Of a stretch of 62,592 nt of DNA, positions 8,180 to 18,184 are shown piece by piece. Origin of the DNA: Dehalococcoidales bacterium (GTDB lineage Bacteria > Chloroflexota > Dehalococcoidia > Dehalococcoidales > Fen-1064); the NCBI GenBank assembly GCA_020342155.1, contig CP070842.1:738489-801080 (forward strand), written 5' to 3'. A model generated the notes under the pieces. That model was not told where the DNA came from. It saw only the letters and a program-made list of their open reading frames with translations, and made no database searches. Made by a program: the position numbers and the translations under genes. Numbering within the stretch: position 1 is the stretch's first letter; every line of letters starts with the position of its first letter.

Positions 8180-9700
8180 CTACTCCGCAAGATGGGCGTT
8201 GCGTAATACTTCCGAAGGCGTGGTGATGCCGGCTCGGACCTTGAACATACCGTCCTTCATCAGGGACACCATCCCGCTTTCGATAGCCTTGGCACGTATA
8301 TCAGCGATATCGGCACCATTTATTAACATCGCTCTTATCTCATCGTTAATGTGGAGTAACTCAAAAATCCCGGTCCTTCCTTGGTAGCCGGTATCGGTAC
8401 AAGCCTGGCAACCGCTGCCATGGGAGAACTCGCTTTGTTCCTCTCCGGTTTCCTTGGCATAGGCCATTCGCTCTACTAAAGGAAGTGTGGCAGGCCGGGC
8501 ACAGAATGGACAGACACGGCGTACCATCCGCTGTGCAACGACACCGATAAGGGCTGAGGATACCAGGAATGGCTCGATACCCAGGTCGAGTAGGCGGGAT
8601 ACAACAGTAAAGGCGTCGTTAGCATGAATGGACGAGAGTACCAGGTGTCCGGTGAGCGCTCCCTGGATAGCAATCTTGGCGGTCTCCGCATCCCGTATCT
8701 CGCCCACCAGAATCACGTCAGGGTCAAGGCGGAGTATTGCCCGGAGACCGGTCGAGAAATCAAGCCCGGCCCGAGTATTAACCTGTATCTGGTTGATATC
8801 CTTAAAACGGTATTCTACGGGGTCTTCGATGGTAATGACATTCTTTTCTGTGTGGTTGATGCAATTGATTGAGGCGTATAGCGTAGTTGTCTTACCGGCA
8901 CCGGTTGGCCCACTGACCAGAATCATGCCGTAGGGAATATCCAGCATTTTCTTGTACTTTTTCATCATATCAGGCAGAAAGCCCAGTTCTGACAGATCCA
9001 GATTTGACTGTGATTTGTCCAGGAGGCGTAATACGGCCATCTCACCGCATACGGTAGGTATAGTGCCGACCCGTACATCCACTTTGCGTTCCTTAGTTTT
9101 ATAGGAGAACTGACCATCCTGGGTGTGGTGATGGTCGGCGATATTCATGTTGGCCAGGATCTTCATTCGTGAAATGAGGGGTGTAGTCATCGCTGCTGGC
9201 AGTGACATCGGGCTCTGAAGTGTGCCATCAATACGGAAACGTATCTGTAGCTTGTCTTCCTGCGGTTGAAAGTGAACGTCCGATGCCCGTGCTTTTACTG
9301 CCTCCTCGATGATGAGAGCGAAAGCCTGTGCTACTGGAGCGTCAGTTATAGTGTCAGGGTTAACTGTTTCGTCATCGGTAGACTTTGGCAGGGAGATACT
9401 GGAGACCTGCTTTTCGATTTCAGCGTAGGCTCTGTAGTTGCGGTCGATTGCCTCCCGGATTTCCTTACGGCTGGCCCGGTGTGGCTCGACACGCATCCGA
9501 CTCTGAGCAGCCAGCGCCTCTGTGGCAAAGAGGTCCGCCGGGTTGGCCATGGCTATCTGTAAAGTGCCACCCTTTATTGCTACGGGCATGGCGTTATACT
9601 TCCGTGCCAGAGCCTCAGGGATGAGACGTATTGCCTCGGGAGTGGGGAATTGTTTTTGCAGCAATGAAGGCTGTGACTGTTCTGGCAGTGTCATAGTCAC
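8180..9700 (-). CDS. pilB: PilB-type pilus extension ATPase
   Basis: This 506-residue GspE/PilB family ATPase powers pilin polymerisation. An N-terminal MshEN-like domain (about 15-95) precedes the ATPase core. Walker A is GPTGAGKTT (264-272), the Asp box is IEDPVEYRF, and Walker B is LDPDVILVGEIRD. A zinc-binding pair of CxxC motifs (CPFC and CQAC) lies near residues 395-440, typical of PilB and absent from PilT. The start is GTG at 9700, ten bases after GAGGAGG, with an ATG two codons later. It is the first gene of the minus-strand pil operon; the MBL-fold gene starts divergently about 190 bases away. Confidence 0.94.
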   Translation of the reverse strand: MTMTLPEQSQPSLLQKQFPTPEAIRLIPEALARKYNAMPVAIKGGTLQIAMANPADLFATEALAAQSRMRVEPHRASRKEIREAIDRNYRAYAEIEKQVSSISLPKSTDDETVNPDTITDAPVAQAFALIIEEAVKARASDVHFQPQEDKLQIRFRIDGTLQSPMSLPAAMTTPLISRMKILANMNIADHHHTQDGQFSYKTKERKVDVRVGTIPTVCGEMAVLRLLDKSQSNLDLSELGFLPDMMKKYKKMLDIPYGMILVSGPTGAGKTTTLYASINCINHTEKNVITIEDPVEYRFKDINQIQVNTRAGLDFSTGLRAILRLDPDVILVGEIRDAETAKIAIQGALTGHLVLSSIHANDAFTVVSRLLDLGIEPFLVSSALIGVVAQRMVRRVCPFCARPATLPLVERMAYAKETGEEQSEFSHGSGCQACTDTGYQGRTGIFELLHINDEIRAMLINGADIADIRAKAIESGMVSLMKDGMFKVRAGITTPSEVLRNAHLAE

Positions 9701-9888
9701 GTCGGTTCTTCCTCCTCTTCAGGACGCACTCCTTCAACTTTAATCTTACACGGCGTCCGCCTGCTCAACAATGAGGTATATGTCATGGGGAATAAGTACC
9801 ATGTGGGCAGCTTAGTATGGTAGGCTTGACTCGACAGAGGTGCGGTTGTAAGATTCCACCCAGAGAATACTATCGTTGGGGGTGCATT

Positions 9889-10773
9889 ATGAGTATGAAA
9901 TTCCGCTGGTTGGGCTATGTCTGTTTTGAAATGGTGCTACCTTCAGGGAAGGTGCTGGTAATCGATCCTTACATCGACTATTCGCCAACAGCCCCAGTAC
10001 GGTGTCAGGAAGTAACTGGCGCTGACTATATTGCCCTTACCCATGGCCATTTCGACCATGTGACTGATGTCGGCACGCTGGTGAAGAAGTTCGGTTCCAG
10101 AGTGATTTGCAGCCACGATGTCGCCGAACCTCTAACGAAGTTGTTTAATCTTGAAGTCGGTTGCATCAACAAGGTGACGGCCGGGGATATCGTGGTCTTT
10201 GATGACCTCAGGGTAGAGGTTAAGAAGGGTCAGCATGTTGACCTACGCAGGGTAATGGAGACTCTTTACGAACGGGTAGCCGGACAGCAACCGGACCCGG
10301 ATATGCCTCTGGCCGAGTTAATGCAAATAGCCTCGCCAGACCTCGTGCAGGAGAGCAACCTAGAGCTTAACGATATGAGGGAGAGGATAAGGGCTGTTGG
10401 TTTGGATGGGGGTGAGCAGTTGACTTTCGTTTTCCAGGCTACTGACAATCTGCGAATCTGTATCTATAGTTCTGATGCTTTTGAATTTCTGCGTCAGGAG
10501 GTAATAGATGCTCACGCCAGCGTAATTTTTAGTCAGGTAGGAGCAGTGAGTCCGAGGAAAGCAGCTGAATTTGCCGCATTATCCGGTGCCGATGTTGTTG
10601 TTCCTACCCATCACGACGGTAATGGTGAGGAGATGATGCACCGGACAGCGCAGGCAATGGCGAGGTACCTGGCGGCAAACTCGTCGGCCTATTGCCTTGA
10701 TATAGTTCCTGGGCAATGGTATGAGATGGGAGTTAAGGTGTCCCCAATCCGTGATACAAGCTCGGTAGCGTGA
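9889..10773 (+). CDS. Metallo-beta-lactamase-fold hydrolase
   Basis: This 294-residue cytoplasmic protein has the metal-binding motif THGHFDH, a later single aspartate (YSSDAF) and a histidine pair (PTHHDG), the expected ligands of a two-metal MBL site. It resembles the UPF0173/UlaG-like branch: an early FRWLGYVCFEM strand and an IDPYID segment. The substrate is unknown. I chose ATG 9889 (MSMKFRWLG); a longer frame from 9817 adds a Cys/Arg-rich leader that looks non-coding. It is a single gene, divergent from pilB and convergent with the MFS gene. Confidence 0.82.
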   Translation: MSMKFRWLGYVCFEMVLPSGKVLVIDPYIDYSPTAPVRCQEVTGADYIALTHGHFDHVTDVGTLVKKFGSRVICSHDVAEPLTKLFNLEVGCINKVTAGDIVVFDDLRVEVKKGQHVDLRRVMETLYERVAGQQPDPDMPLAELMQIASPDLVQESNLELNDMRERIRAVGLDGGEQLTFVFQATDNLRICIYSSDAFEFLRQEVIDAHASVIFSQVGAVSPRKAAEFAALSGADVVVPTHHDGNGEEMMHRTAQAMARYLAANSSAYCLDIVPGQWYEMGVKVSPIRDTSSVA

Positions 10774-10897
10774 ATAGGGCATTTCCAGGGTAAACTGAGT
10801 ACTTTCCTGTGTCTTGCTTCTACTGGCGAACCTCAATGAATGGTCGGCAAGCTGTTTTTTGGCTGTAGTCATTTACGGTATTTATTTGGGTTGCGTT

Positions 10898-12205
10898 CTA
10901 GGTCTGGCGTTTTGGCTGCGAAGTTTGTGGTATCAGTAGGAAGAGTACCCCAGAGATAAGAATCATGACCGTAAAGATGTAAAAAGCCAGGCTGTAGCTC
11001 TGGGTGGTATCATAGAGGTAGCCGGCGAAGAGAGGTCCTAAGACAGTGCCTATTGTGCCCATCGACATTGTGATACCGGCAATGGTAGCATAATGGCTTC
11101 GACCAAAGAGGTCTGCCCGTAGGGCGGTTGTCAGAGGGATTACACCCCCATACCCCAGTCCGTAGACGACGACAAAAAGATACAAGAGTGGCAGAGTATT
11201 TGCATTGATGAAGATGAATATTCCCACGGCCTGGAGGAGACAAAGCAGGAACAGTATCAGCCTTTTACTAAATCGGTCACCTAGCCAGCCAAAGGCGAAC
11301 CTGCCTGGGATACTCATGGCTACCATCATCCCCAGTACGTTAGCAGCGGTTTGTTCGGGGATGCCGATGTCAGTCAGGTGTGGTATCTGATGCACAACAA
11401 GTGAGCTGAGAATGCAGGACCGAAACGCCATCGAAGCTACGTAGACCCAGAAGGCACGCGTTTTCAATGCCTCACGGACAGTGAGGTCAACCTCTTCAGG
11501 TGCTGCGCTGCCGGTTGAAGAAGCCAGACTGTATTCCTCCTCTGAAGAAGGCCCCTCCTGTTTGTCGGATTCTCCATCAGGCCTAAGTCCTATATCTTCG
11601 GGGGTACTTCTCACAATCAGACTCAGCGGCAGGGGGATAGCCAGTGTGGCCACCCCTATGACGGTCGCCGTCACCCGCCATCCGAGCTTGACGATAAGCC
11701 AGGCTATCGCCGGTACGAATAGGGCACCACCGACACCATTACCCGAGATCAGGAAAGAGAAAGCACGCCCCCTTTTACGTATGAACCATTTGGCTACCGC
11801 TGCTTGGGTGGCATGGGTATAGCCAAGTTGGAAGCCCAGCGATAGAAGGACTCCGAATATTAGGTAAAGGGCTAGGGGACTGTTGACCCGTGATAGCATT
11901 ATAAACCCGATGGCGGCTATAGGTATTCCGAAGAACATCATCTTTCGGGCACCGAACTTGTCAGTCAGCCAGCCGGCTATAGGTCCCTCAAGTCCGCCCT
12001 CCAGGCGAGACAGGGAAGTGACGCCGGCTAGTATTGTCCTCGACCAGCCGAACTCCCTTTCAAGGGGCTTAAAGAAAGTGCTGAATCCGTAGAAGAAGGT
12101 GCCGACACCGAAGGCATTGATTATGAAGCCCGCAGCTACTACCCACCAACCGTAGAAGACCTGCTTTTGTTTGGCCCTCAAACGACTGATAATATTTGTG
12201 CTCAA
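10898..12205 (-). CDS. MFS transporter, monocarboxylate/oxalate-formate type
   Basis: A 12-helix major facilitator, about 435 residues, beginning near YGWWVVAAGFIINAFG. The loop between helices 2 and 3 reads GWLTDKFGARKMM, the MFS A-motif, and an acidic, serine-rich loop separates the two halves. This pattern is common in carriers of small carboxylates, but the substrate is unproven. The likely start is TTG at 12205, nine bases after GGAG; an upstream TTG at 12256 gives 17 extra residues. It is downstream of, and probably co-transcribed with, the acyl-CoA genes to its right. Confidence 0.82.
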   Translation of the reverse strand: MSTNIISRLRAKQKQVFYGWWVVAAGFIINAFGVGTFFYGFSTFFKPLEREFGWSRTILAGVTSLSRLEGGLEGPIAGWLTDKFGARKMMFFGIPIAAIGFIMLSRVNSPLALYLIFGVLLSLGFQLGYTHATQAAVAKWFIRKRGRAFSFLISGNGVGGALFVPAIAWLIVKLGWRVTATVIGVATLAIPLPLSLIVRSTPEDIGLRPDGESDKQEGPSSEEEYSLASSTGSAAPEEVDLTVREALKTRAFWVYVASMAFRSCILSSLVVHQIPHLTDIGIPEQTAANVLGMMVAMSIPGRFAFGWLGDRFSKRLILFLLCLLQAVGIFIFINANTLPLLYLFVVVYGLGYGGVIPLTTALRADLFGRSHYATIAGITMSMGTIGTVLGPLFAGYLYDTTQSYSLAFYIFTVMILISGVLFLLIPQTSQPKRQT

Positions 12206-12360
12206 GTATTTTTTCTCCGCGGAGAGGTATTCATGAGGTGATGAAAATCCTCGCAAGGGGTAGTCCTAGCATGATTCTATAATAGGTGACACGGCAGACT
12301 GCCGTCAAATAGGTGAATAGATGATGGGCATGACCCGGGCTAGCAGTTACCACTGGTGCC

Positions 12361-13818
12361 CTAAAGGTTCTCCGTTGTCAGAGCTTTCTGGAAACGGTGG
12401 TACTCATACAGTCTAAACAGGGCACGACAGGCAGCATTCAGGGAACTATAAACAGGGATTCCCTGGCCGGGTAGCTCTACCTGAAGTCGTAACCGCACCT
12501 CTAACTCCTTAGGGTCATTAGAAAAGGAGTGAAACACGAGCACCACTGGCTTGCCGTGCGGATTATTTCTGCAGATGTCAATCAGGTAGTCGATAACCTT
12601 GCTGGCATCTTCCGAGTCGCCGGCACTTACCATGTCGAGATGAGGTCTTATAATGAGCATATCGATATTAGGGTCGGTCGTTACCAGTTCGACTTCTCGT
12701 TGCAGGTCGTTGATGTTACGGAAGACGAGGCCGGTGTCCAACGGGTTGCGTACACTGGAACCAGCGATGGGGATGAACTTCTTCAGTTCAGCCTGTGTTT
12801 CCTCGGTGAGAGCAGGGACATCCAGTCCCTCGCGATTGCATACATCAGCTGAGGCGACACTGGTGCCTCCACCGAGCCCAATTACAGACACCCTCTTTCC
12901 AGGGGGTTGTTTGACATAAAGGAAGGTCATTGCCATCTCTGCCATCTCTTCTAGAGATTGTACCGGTACGGCACCCGTCTGGGTAAAGAAGCCACGCCAG
13001 ATGCCCTCCTGACCGGCTAGGGAGGCGGTATGGGAGGCTACTGCCCTTGTCCCATCTTCGGTGAGCCCGGCCTTCCACAGGACGATTGGTTTGACTCGGT
13101 TGATGGTCCGCACCTGCTGCAGAAGCTTCCGACCATCCTTTACTCCTTCCAGGTACATACAGATAATGCCAGTCTCAGGGTCAGTAGCAAAGTACTCCAG
13201 GTAGTCAGTGCTGTCGAGAACATAGGCGTTACCGAAGCTGATGGCCTTGCTAAAGCGGATGCCGTAGTTCTGGCCGTAGTGAGAAAACCAGTTCAGGTGA
13301 CCGCCGCTCTGGGAGACAAAAGCCACCGGCCCGCTTTCCTGTGGGAGACGGTCGAAAGACCCAACCCCACCTGAAGGTATGTAAAGCCCCATACAGTTAG
13401 GGCCGATAATTCGCAGACCGCCACGCTCGGCTATCTCACGGACTCGATGCCCCAGCTCTATCCGCTCTGCCTCACCGGTCTCTTCAAAACCGGCGGTGAA
13501 TACGTGGATATTCCTGGCATTGGCAGCGATGCAATCCTCAAGTACTTCGGGTAAAGCCTGGGCTGGTACCGAGACAACTACCAGGTCGATTGGTTCAGGG
13601 ATAGAGGCGACGTTAGGGTAGGCCTTTCGCCCCATAATCTCGGTGGCCTTGGGATTGACCGGGTGGATGCGTCCCTTGAAACCCAGTTGTTCGTAACTAA
13701 TGATGAAATTGGCGCCACCAGGACCACGCCTCATACCAGGCCTAGCGTCTGACGAAATTCCCACCATGGCAACTACTTTAGGGTGGAAGGCGGCCTCCAG
13801 TGCGGGGTCCCAGGCCAT
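12361..13818 (-). CDS. NDP-forming acyl-CoA synthetase, alpha-type (no ATP-grasp)
   Basis: This 485-residue protein has a CoA-binding Rossmann domain (about 8-140), a succinyl-CoA-ligase-like domain (about 155-290) and a third ligase domain (about 300-470). The SHTASLAG motif carries His263, the likely phosphorylated histidine of this family. The ATP-grasp (beta) domain is absent and no beta subunit is nearby, so catalysis needs a partner elsewhere or the protein has another CoA-related role. The reaction of the complete enzyme interconverts acyl-CoA, ADP and phosphate with acid, ATP and CoA. It lies between the MFS carrier and the aldo/keto reductase on the same strand, consistent with a catabolic operon. 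Confidence 0.8.
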   Translation of the reverse strand: MAWDPALEAAFHPKVVAMVGISSDARPGMRRGPGGANFIISYEQLGFKGRIHPVNPKATEIMGRKAYPNVASIPEPIDLVVVSVPAQALPEVLEDCIAANARNIHVFTAGFEETGEAERIELGHRVREIAERGGLRIIGPNCMGLYIPSGGVGSFDRLPQESGPVAFVSQSGGHLNWFSHYGQNYGIRFSKAISFGNAYVLDSTDYLEYFATDPETGIICMYLEGVKDGRKLLQQVRTINRVKPIVLWKAGLTEDGTRAVASHTASLAGQEGIWRGFFTQTGAVPVQSLEEMAEMAMTFLYVKQPPGKRVSVIGLGGGTSVASADVCNREGLDVPALTEETQAELKKFIPIAGSSVRNPLDTGLVFRNINDLQREVELVTTDPNIDMLIIRPHLDMVSAGDSEDASKVIDYLIDICRNNPHGKPVVLVFHSFSNDPKELEVRLRLQVELPGQGIPVYSSLNAACRALFRLYEYHRFQKALTTENL

Positions 13819-13901
13819 GCAAGCTCCTTTCGGGATAGATGTGGACTATGGTTCATTTTAGCCCGATGCCTGAAAGATGTCAAAGAACGGCAGAGGGTAT
13901 A

Positions 13902-14759
13902 CTAGGCTGTCGGGAAGATGGACTGGTAGCGTCGTGCCTCGGTTACAGCTACTGCCTGCTCTTCGGCATTCATCGGTTGGAATCTCTCGGCGGCGTCGAG
14001 CAGCATCGGCCAGAGAGATGCGTCGCTTGCCATCGGTGCGGTGGTAACACCCTGGCTCAAAACATACCAGAGGCTCTTATCAATCTCGGCTTGGCTGTCA
14101 AAGGGTTCGTACCAGGTACGGTAATTATGGTTGGGTGACTGCCAGGGGCGCTTTGTTATTGCCTTAATGGCAAGCATACCGACATCCTTCTGCTTGGCCT
14201 GGTCGAGTAGTATGGAGAAATCGCTGTAATCATTGCGGCGGGCAGCGAGTACACGGTTCAAAGGGAATAGTACAGTATCAAACGGGAAGCGGTTCAGCGC
14301 TTCCACCTGGACAAATGGCCGGTGGCCAGTGATACCGATATACTTCACCAGGCCTTGCTCTTTGGCTTCGAGGACCGCTTCGAGGGCACCACCGGGGCTG
14401 AGGACTGCGTTGAGCGTTTCGAGGTCGTTGACCCCGTGAAACTGGAACAGGTCGAAGCGGTCTACCCGGAGCCTTTCCAACGAGCGCTGCAGGCTCTCGC
14501 TGGCTCTAGCCTTACTCCGTTCGGTAGTCTTGCAGCCGAGGAAGATTTCATTATGGTGTTTCTCCATCCACGGGCCGAGTCGCACTTCAGCCTCTCCGTA
14601 GGTAGGAGCAACATCGAAATGGTTAACACCGTGCTCGATTGCCAGTTCAATGGCGGTGTCTGCTTCGGTCTGAGAGACCTGCCCGAGTGCAGCGCCACCG
14701 AAGGTAAGCACGCTACTCATATGCTGGGTCTTGCCGAGTCGTCTTTGCTCCATCATCAA
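13902..14759 (-). CDS. Aldo/keto reductase
   Basis: A 285-residue single-domain (beta/alpha)8 oxidoreductase using NAD(P)H. The catalytic tetrad is visible as D49, Y54 (in DVAPTYGEAE), K77 (LGCKTTE) and H108 (LFQFHGV). The start has three successive ATG codons; 14759 is taken. It lies 38 bases downstream of the SDR gene, probably in the same transcript. It likely reduces or oxidises a carbonyl intermediate of the pathway encoded here, but the substrate is not evident. Confidence 0.88.
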   Translation of the reverse strand: MMMEQRRLGKTQHMSSVLTFGGAALGQVSQTEADTAIELAIEHGVNHFDVAPTYGEAEVRLGPWMEKHHNEIFLGCKTTERSKARASESLQRSLERLRVDRFDLFQFHGVNDLETLNAVLSPGGALEAVLEAKEQGLVKYIGITGHRPFVQVEALNRFPFDTVLFPLNRVLAARRNDYSDFSILLDQAKQKDVGMLAIKAITKRPWQSPNHNYRTWYEPFDSQAEIDKSLWYVLSQGVTTAPMASDASLWPMLLDAAERFQPMNAEEQAVAVTEARRYQSIFPTA

Positions 14760-14797
14760 CTCCCTTGTTTCAGAAATAGCTTTGAGATAACCATGGG

Positions 14798-15556
14798 CTA
14801 CTGCGCCGAGAGCCCACCATCGACCGGTATTGTCTGTCCGGTTATAAAAGATGATTCTGCTGATGCCAGAAAGAGCACTGTTGCTGCCGTTTCTTCAGCG
14901 CGACCGTGTCGTTTCAGTGGTACCCTCTCTTCGACTCGACGGATACGTTTCTCGGTCATTATCGGTGCCACAAGGGGTGTATCCATTAAACCCGGGGCGA
15001 CACTGTTTACCCTGATGTTGTCCTTAGCAAACCCGACGGCGAGACAGCGTGTCAGGGCAATAACACCGGCCTTGGAGGTGGAGTAGGCATAAATACCGTG
15101 TGAATGATAGGCTGCCATGGACGAGTTGTTGACAATAGTACCGCCGCCGTTCTTTATCATCTCAGGAATGGCGTACTTGGAGACAAGCAGGATACTCTTG
15201 AGATTGGTGCCCATTACCTCATCCCATTCCTCAAGGGTAACCTTGAGGCCGGTACCCCCGGAAGCAATACCCACATTATTGAACACCGTATCGAGCTTAC
15301 CGTATGTGGAGATTGTCGTCTCTATGAGTTTCTTGACATCTGGCTCTTTGGTAACATCAACCTGGACTGCAATGGCCTCCCCACCTTCACCGCGGATGAT
15401 GTTTACTGTCTCCTCAGCAGCCTCGAGGTTTATATCGGCAGCAACCACCTTTGCTCCCTCACGGGCAAACAGTATAGCCGTAGCCTTTCCGTTACCCATG
15501 CCGGGCCTGATTGAACCTGCGCCGACCACCAGAGCGACCTTGTTCTCCAGTCTCAT
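14798..15556 (-). CDS. Short-chain dehydrogenase/reductase
   Basis: A 252-residue classical SDR. It has a glycine-rich nucleotide site (VGAGSIRPGMGNG, 11-23), NNVG (93-96), serine at about 145-146, and the YxxxK pair Y158/K162. The acidic residue D41 after the second strand favours NAD(H). It ends with the usual FITGQTIPVDGG. It likely acts as a 3-hydroxyacyl-CoA or alcohol dehydrogenase alongside the neighbouring acyl-CoA dehydrogenases, by context only. Confidence 0.9.
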   Translation of the reverse strand: MRLENKVALVVGAGSIRPGMGNGKATAILFAREGAKVVAADINLEAAEETVNIIRGEGGEAIAVQVDVTKEPDVKKLIETTISTYGKLDTVFNNVGIASGGTGLKVTLEEWDEVMGTNLKSILLVSKYAIPEMIKNGGGTIVNNSSMAAYHSHGIYAYSTSKAGVIALTRCLAVGFAKDNIRVNSVAPGLMDTPLVAPIMTEKRIRRVEERVPLKRHGRAEETAATVLFLASAESSFITGQTIPVDGGLSAQ

Positions 15557-15670
15557 TTATAGCTACCTCCTGATAGAACAAATAGAGGAAACCGATAACA
15601 CGTGTTACCGTGAAGTGGACACTCTATTCAAGATGAGGGGTATGCCAAAACGAAATAGGCGTGGTATCCC

Positions 15671-16882
15671 CTAACCCATTGGAATCATTCTCCCAGACGT
15701 TATTTTCCAACGGCCGCCTCCGGCTAACTGGTGAATTTCATCAAGTTTTTTGGCTATCAGTTCCCGGTGATAGTTGCTGTCACCAAAGGCATTGTCGTCT
15801 GTCCAGACTCGTTTGAAGTAAAGGTGCATATCGTGGTCCCAGGTGAAGCCTATACCCCCGTGCATTTGAATCCCCTCTGCGACGACCTTCTTACAGGTGT
15901 CGCCGCAGAAACTCTTAGCCATGGCCACGGCTGTGGCTGCATCGGGATCACCTTCCTTGATAGTTTCGGCTGCCCATTCCATAAGTGACCGTGAGTATTC
16001 AAGCCCAATCACCAGGTCAGATGCTCTGTGCTGGAGTGCCTGGAAACTACCAATAGGGACACCGAAAGCTATTCTCTCTTTCAAGTAGTCGACAGTCATC
16101 TCCAGGACCTTTTCACCTGCGCCTACCATCTCGGCACACAGTGCTGCCGTGGTGTTAAGCGCAATCTGCTTCATAATAGGCCAGCCCTGATGCAGTTCAC
16201 CAAGAATATTCTCGGCTGATATTGGAACATTCAGGAAGACTACTTCATACTGCTTCCTTGTCTCATCCATAGTCTTCAGCAAGGTCGACATTGTGCCATA
16301 TACTTCCTTGGTATCCAGTAGGAAGAGGGTAATCCCTTCCTCTGGATTTTCTGTTCGTTTGGTGCGGGCGACGATAAGCATGTAATCAGCCACCTTGGCA
16401 TCGGGAACAAACAGCTTGGTGCCGTTTATAACATAGTGACCACCCCTGTAGTCGGCCCTGATGTTTATACTGTCAGCCCACCAGTCCCCGTCTTCTTCCA
16501 GCGCAGCCAGTGTGCAAACTGCCTCGCCACTGGCTATCTTGGGCAGGATTTCGTTCTTTTGTTCCTCAGTGCCATAAGCGAGAATGGGTATACCGACTAG
16601 AAGTGAAGTGGAAACGAAGGGACCGGGTAGTACTGCCCGTCCCATCTCTTCCAGCAGGATGGTCAGGTCTCTGAAGTTCATCCCTGAGCCGCCATATTCC
16701 TCGGGGAACACTAACCCCAGCCATCCTACTTCTGCCATCTTCTTCCACAACTCAGGGTCAAAGCCGGTATCATCTTCCATTAGTTCTCTGACATGCGTCA
16801 TCGGGCATTCATTGGCCAAAAAGTCGCGGGCCATGGTCTTGAGCATTTCCTGCTCTTCATTAAGACCGTATTCTATCGCCAT
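15671..16882 (-). CDS. Acyl-CoA dehydrogenase (first of a pair)
   Basis: A 403-residue FAD-dependent dehydrogenase introducing an alpha-beta double bond in an acyl-CoA. The three-domain family fold is clear: helical N-terminus (GLVFPEEYGGSGM), middle beta domain, and C-terminal helices with MHGGIGFTWDHDMHLYFKR. Its middle domain is divergent: the usual FAD-contact stretch reads LAALEEDGDW rather than the family EPxAGSD motif. Its partner gene 82 bases upstream keeps that motif. Heteromeric pairs of this kind act on bulky side chains (as in actinobacterial FadE pairs), so an alpha/beta complex is plausible. Confidence 0.9.
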   Translation of the reverse strand: MAIEYGLNEEQEMLKTMARDFLANECPMTHVRELMEDDTGFDPELWKKMAEVGWLGLVFPEEYGGSGMNFRDLTILLEEMGRAVLPGPFVSTSLLVGIPILAYGTEEQKNEILPKIASGEAVCTLAALEEDGDWWADSINIRADYRGGHYVINGTKLFVPDAKVADYMLIVARTKRTENPEEGITLFLLDTKEVYGTMSTLLKTMDETRKQYEVVFLNVPISAENILGELHQGWPIMKQIALNTTAALCAEMVGAGEKVLEMTVDYLKERIAFGVPIGSFQALQHRASDLVIGLEYSRSLMEWAAETIKEGDPDAATAVAMAKSFCGDTCKKVVAEGIQMHGGIGFTWDHDMHLYFKRVWTDDNAFGDSNYHRELIAKKLDEIHQLAGGGRWKITSGRMIPMG

Positions 16883-16963
16883 CTCCGGTGCTCCTTTTCA
16901 TTGATCTCAAATCTTAATACTTTAACAGTCTGGTAAATGTCACGCGTGATATTTCCTCGGGAG

Positions 16964-18184
16964 CTACTGTCTACTCCTGGGCAGCCCGAGCATCCTCTCG
17001 GCAATAATGCCACGGAGGACTTCTGTAGTCCCCGTCTCTATGGTATTACCCCGCGTCCTGAGGAAGGTGTATGTCCAGCTCCCATCGTCCAGTGCTCGTG
17101 GGTCACCCCTCATAAACTGGATATTGGCGCCCATGATTTCGGCCACCATGTTCGCCTGGCGCTGGTTCTTCTCGCGCGAAAATATGCTGCCTATGGACTG
17201 CTCATTTCCGGTAAGTTGTCTTTTTATTGCCTTAACGCGCATACGTTCGCGACTGTGCCTCATGGCCTCGTTCTCGATAGCGAATTGGGCTATTCTCTGC
17301 CTGAATATTGGGTCATCCCAGACTGTCTTGCCACGTCGCTTCGTATTCTTGGCCAGCTCGACGTAAATGTCTACGCCTCCCAGTGTCGTTGGTTCGATAC
17401 GCCGGCTGGGTGCGACAAACTGAATACCGCCGCCCCTCTCGGCCTCCAGGGTAGCCATGGCCACATACCAGCCCTGGCCCTCTTCGCCGATCATGTTGGC
17501 ATGGGGAATCCGTACGTTGTCGAAAAACGTTTCGCTGAATTCGGCATCACCAGTCATCTGCTTCAATGGCCTTACTTCAAACCCCGGACTCGTACAATCG
17601 AAGACAAAGTAACTCAGGTTACGGTGTCTTGGTGCATTAGGGTCTGTCTTTACAGGCACCACGCCCCAGTCAGCGAATTTCGAGCCACTGGTCCACACAC
17701 TCTGTCCGTTAACTACCCACTCATCACCATCCCTTACCCCGGTCTTCTGAATGTTCGCCAGGTCTGAACCTGCATCGGGTTCAGAGAAGCACTCACACCA
17801 GCTCTCCTCAGCACTCAGTATCTTGGGAATGAAACGCTTCTTCTGCTCCTCGTTACCGTACCGCAGGAGGGTTGGTATTACGATCATCGGGCCAAGGGAC
17901 CCTGCCGGTGGGGGTGTACCGGTTCGTTGCATTTCATCGCGGATAACCGCCACCTCTGCTCGGGAACGTTCGATCCCACCATATTCCGTTGGAATACCGA
18001 ATCCTGTGTAGCCGGCATCATAGACCTTTTTTTGCCATGCCTTACCAAGATCATGTGCCTCTTTACTACCTCGCTCCGGTGCTACATATCCGGGCGAACC
18101 CCACCCCTCGGGCAGGTTTTCCTTCAGCCAGGCACGAACCTCCTGCCTTAAAGCCTCCAACTTTCCAGGTTCCTCGTCAGTCAT
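16964..18184 (-). CDS. Acyl-CoA dehydrogenase (second of a pair)
   Basis: A 406-residue acyl-CoA dehydrogenase with the full flavin/substrate motif CFSEPDAGSDLA, and the C-terminal helix ending TIETGTTEVLRGIIAERMLGLPR. The N-terminus (AWLKENLPEGWG, then GIPTEYGG) resembles the FadE subfamily used on branched or cyclic acyl chains. It is the first gene of the run 18.2-10.9 kb on the minus strand. Together with its neighbour it could form a two-subunit enzyme. Confidence 0.92.
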   Translation of the reverse strand: MTDEEPGKLEALRQEVRAWLKENLPEGWGSPGYVAPERGSKEAHDLGKAWQKKVYDAGYTGFGIPTEYGGIERSRAEVAVIRDEMQRTGTPPPAGSLGPMIVIPTLLRYGNEEQKKRFIPKILSAEESWCECFSEPDAGSDLANIQKTGVRDGDEWVVNGQSVWTSGSKFADWGVVPVKTDPNAPRHRNLSYFVFDCTSPGFEVRPLKQMTGDAEFSETFFDNVRIPHANMIGEEGQGWYVAMATLEAERGGGIQFVAPSRRIEPTTLGGVDIYVELAKNTKRRGKTVWDDPIFRQRIAQFAIENEAMRHSRERMRVKAIKRQLTGNEQSIGSIFSREKNQRQANMVAEIMGANIQFMRGDPRALDDGSWTYTFLRTRGNTIETGTTEVLRGIIAERMLGLPRSRQ

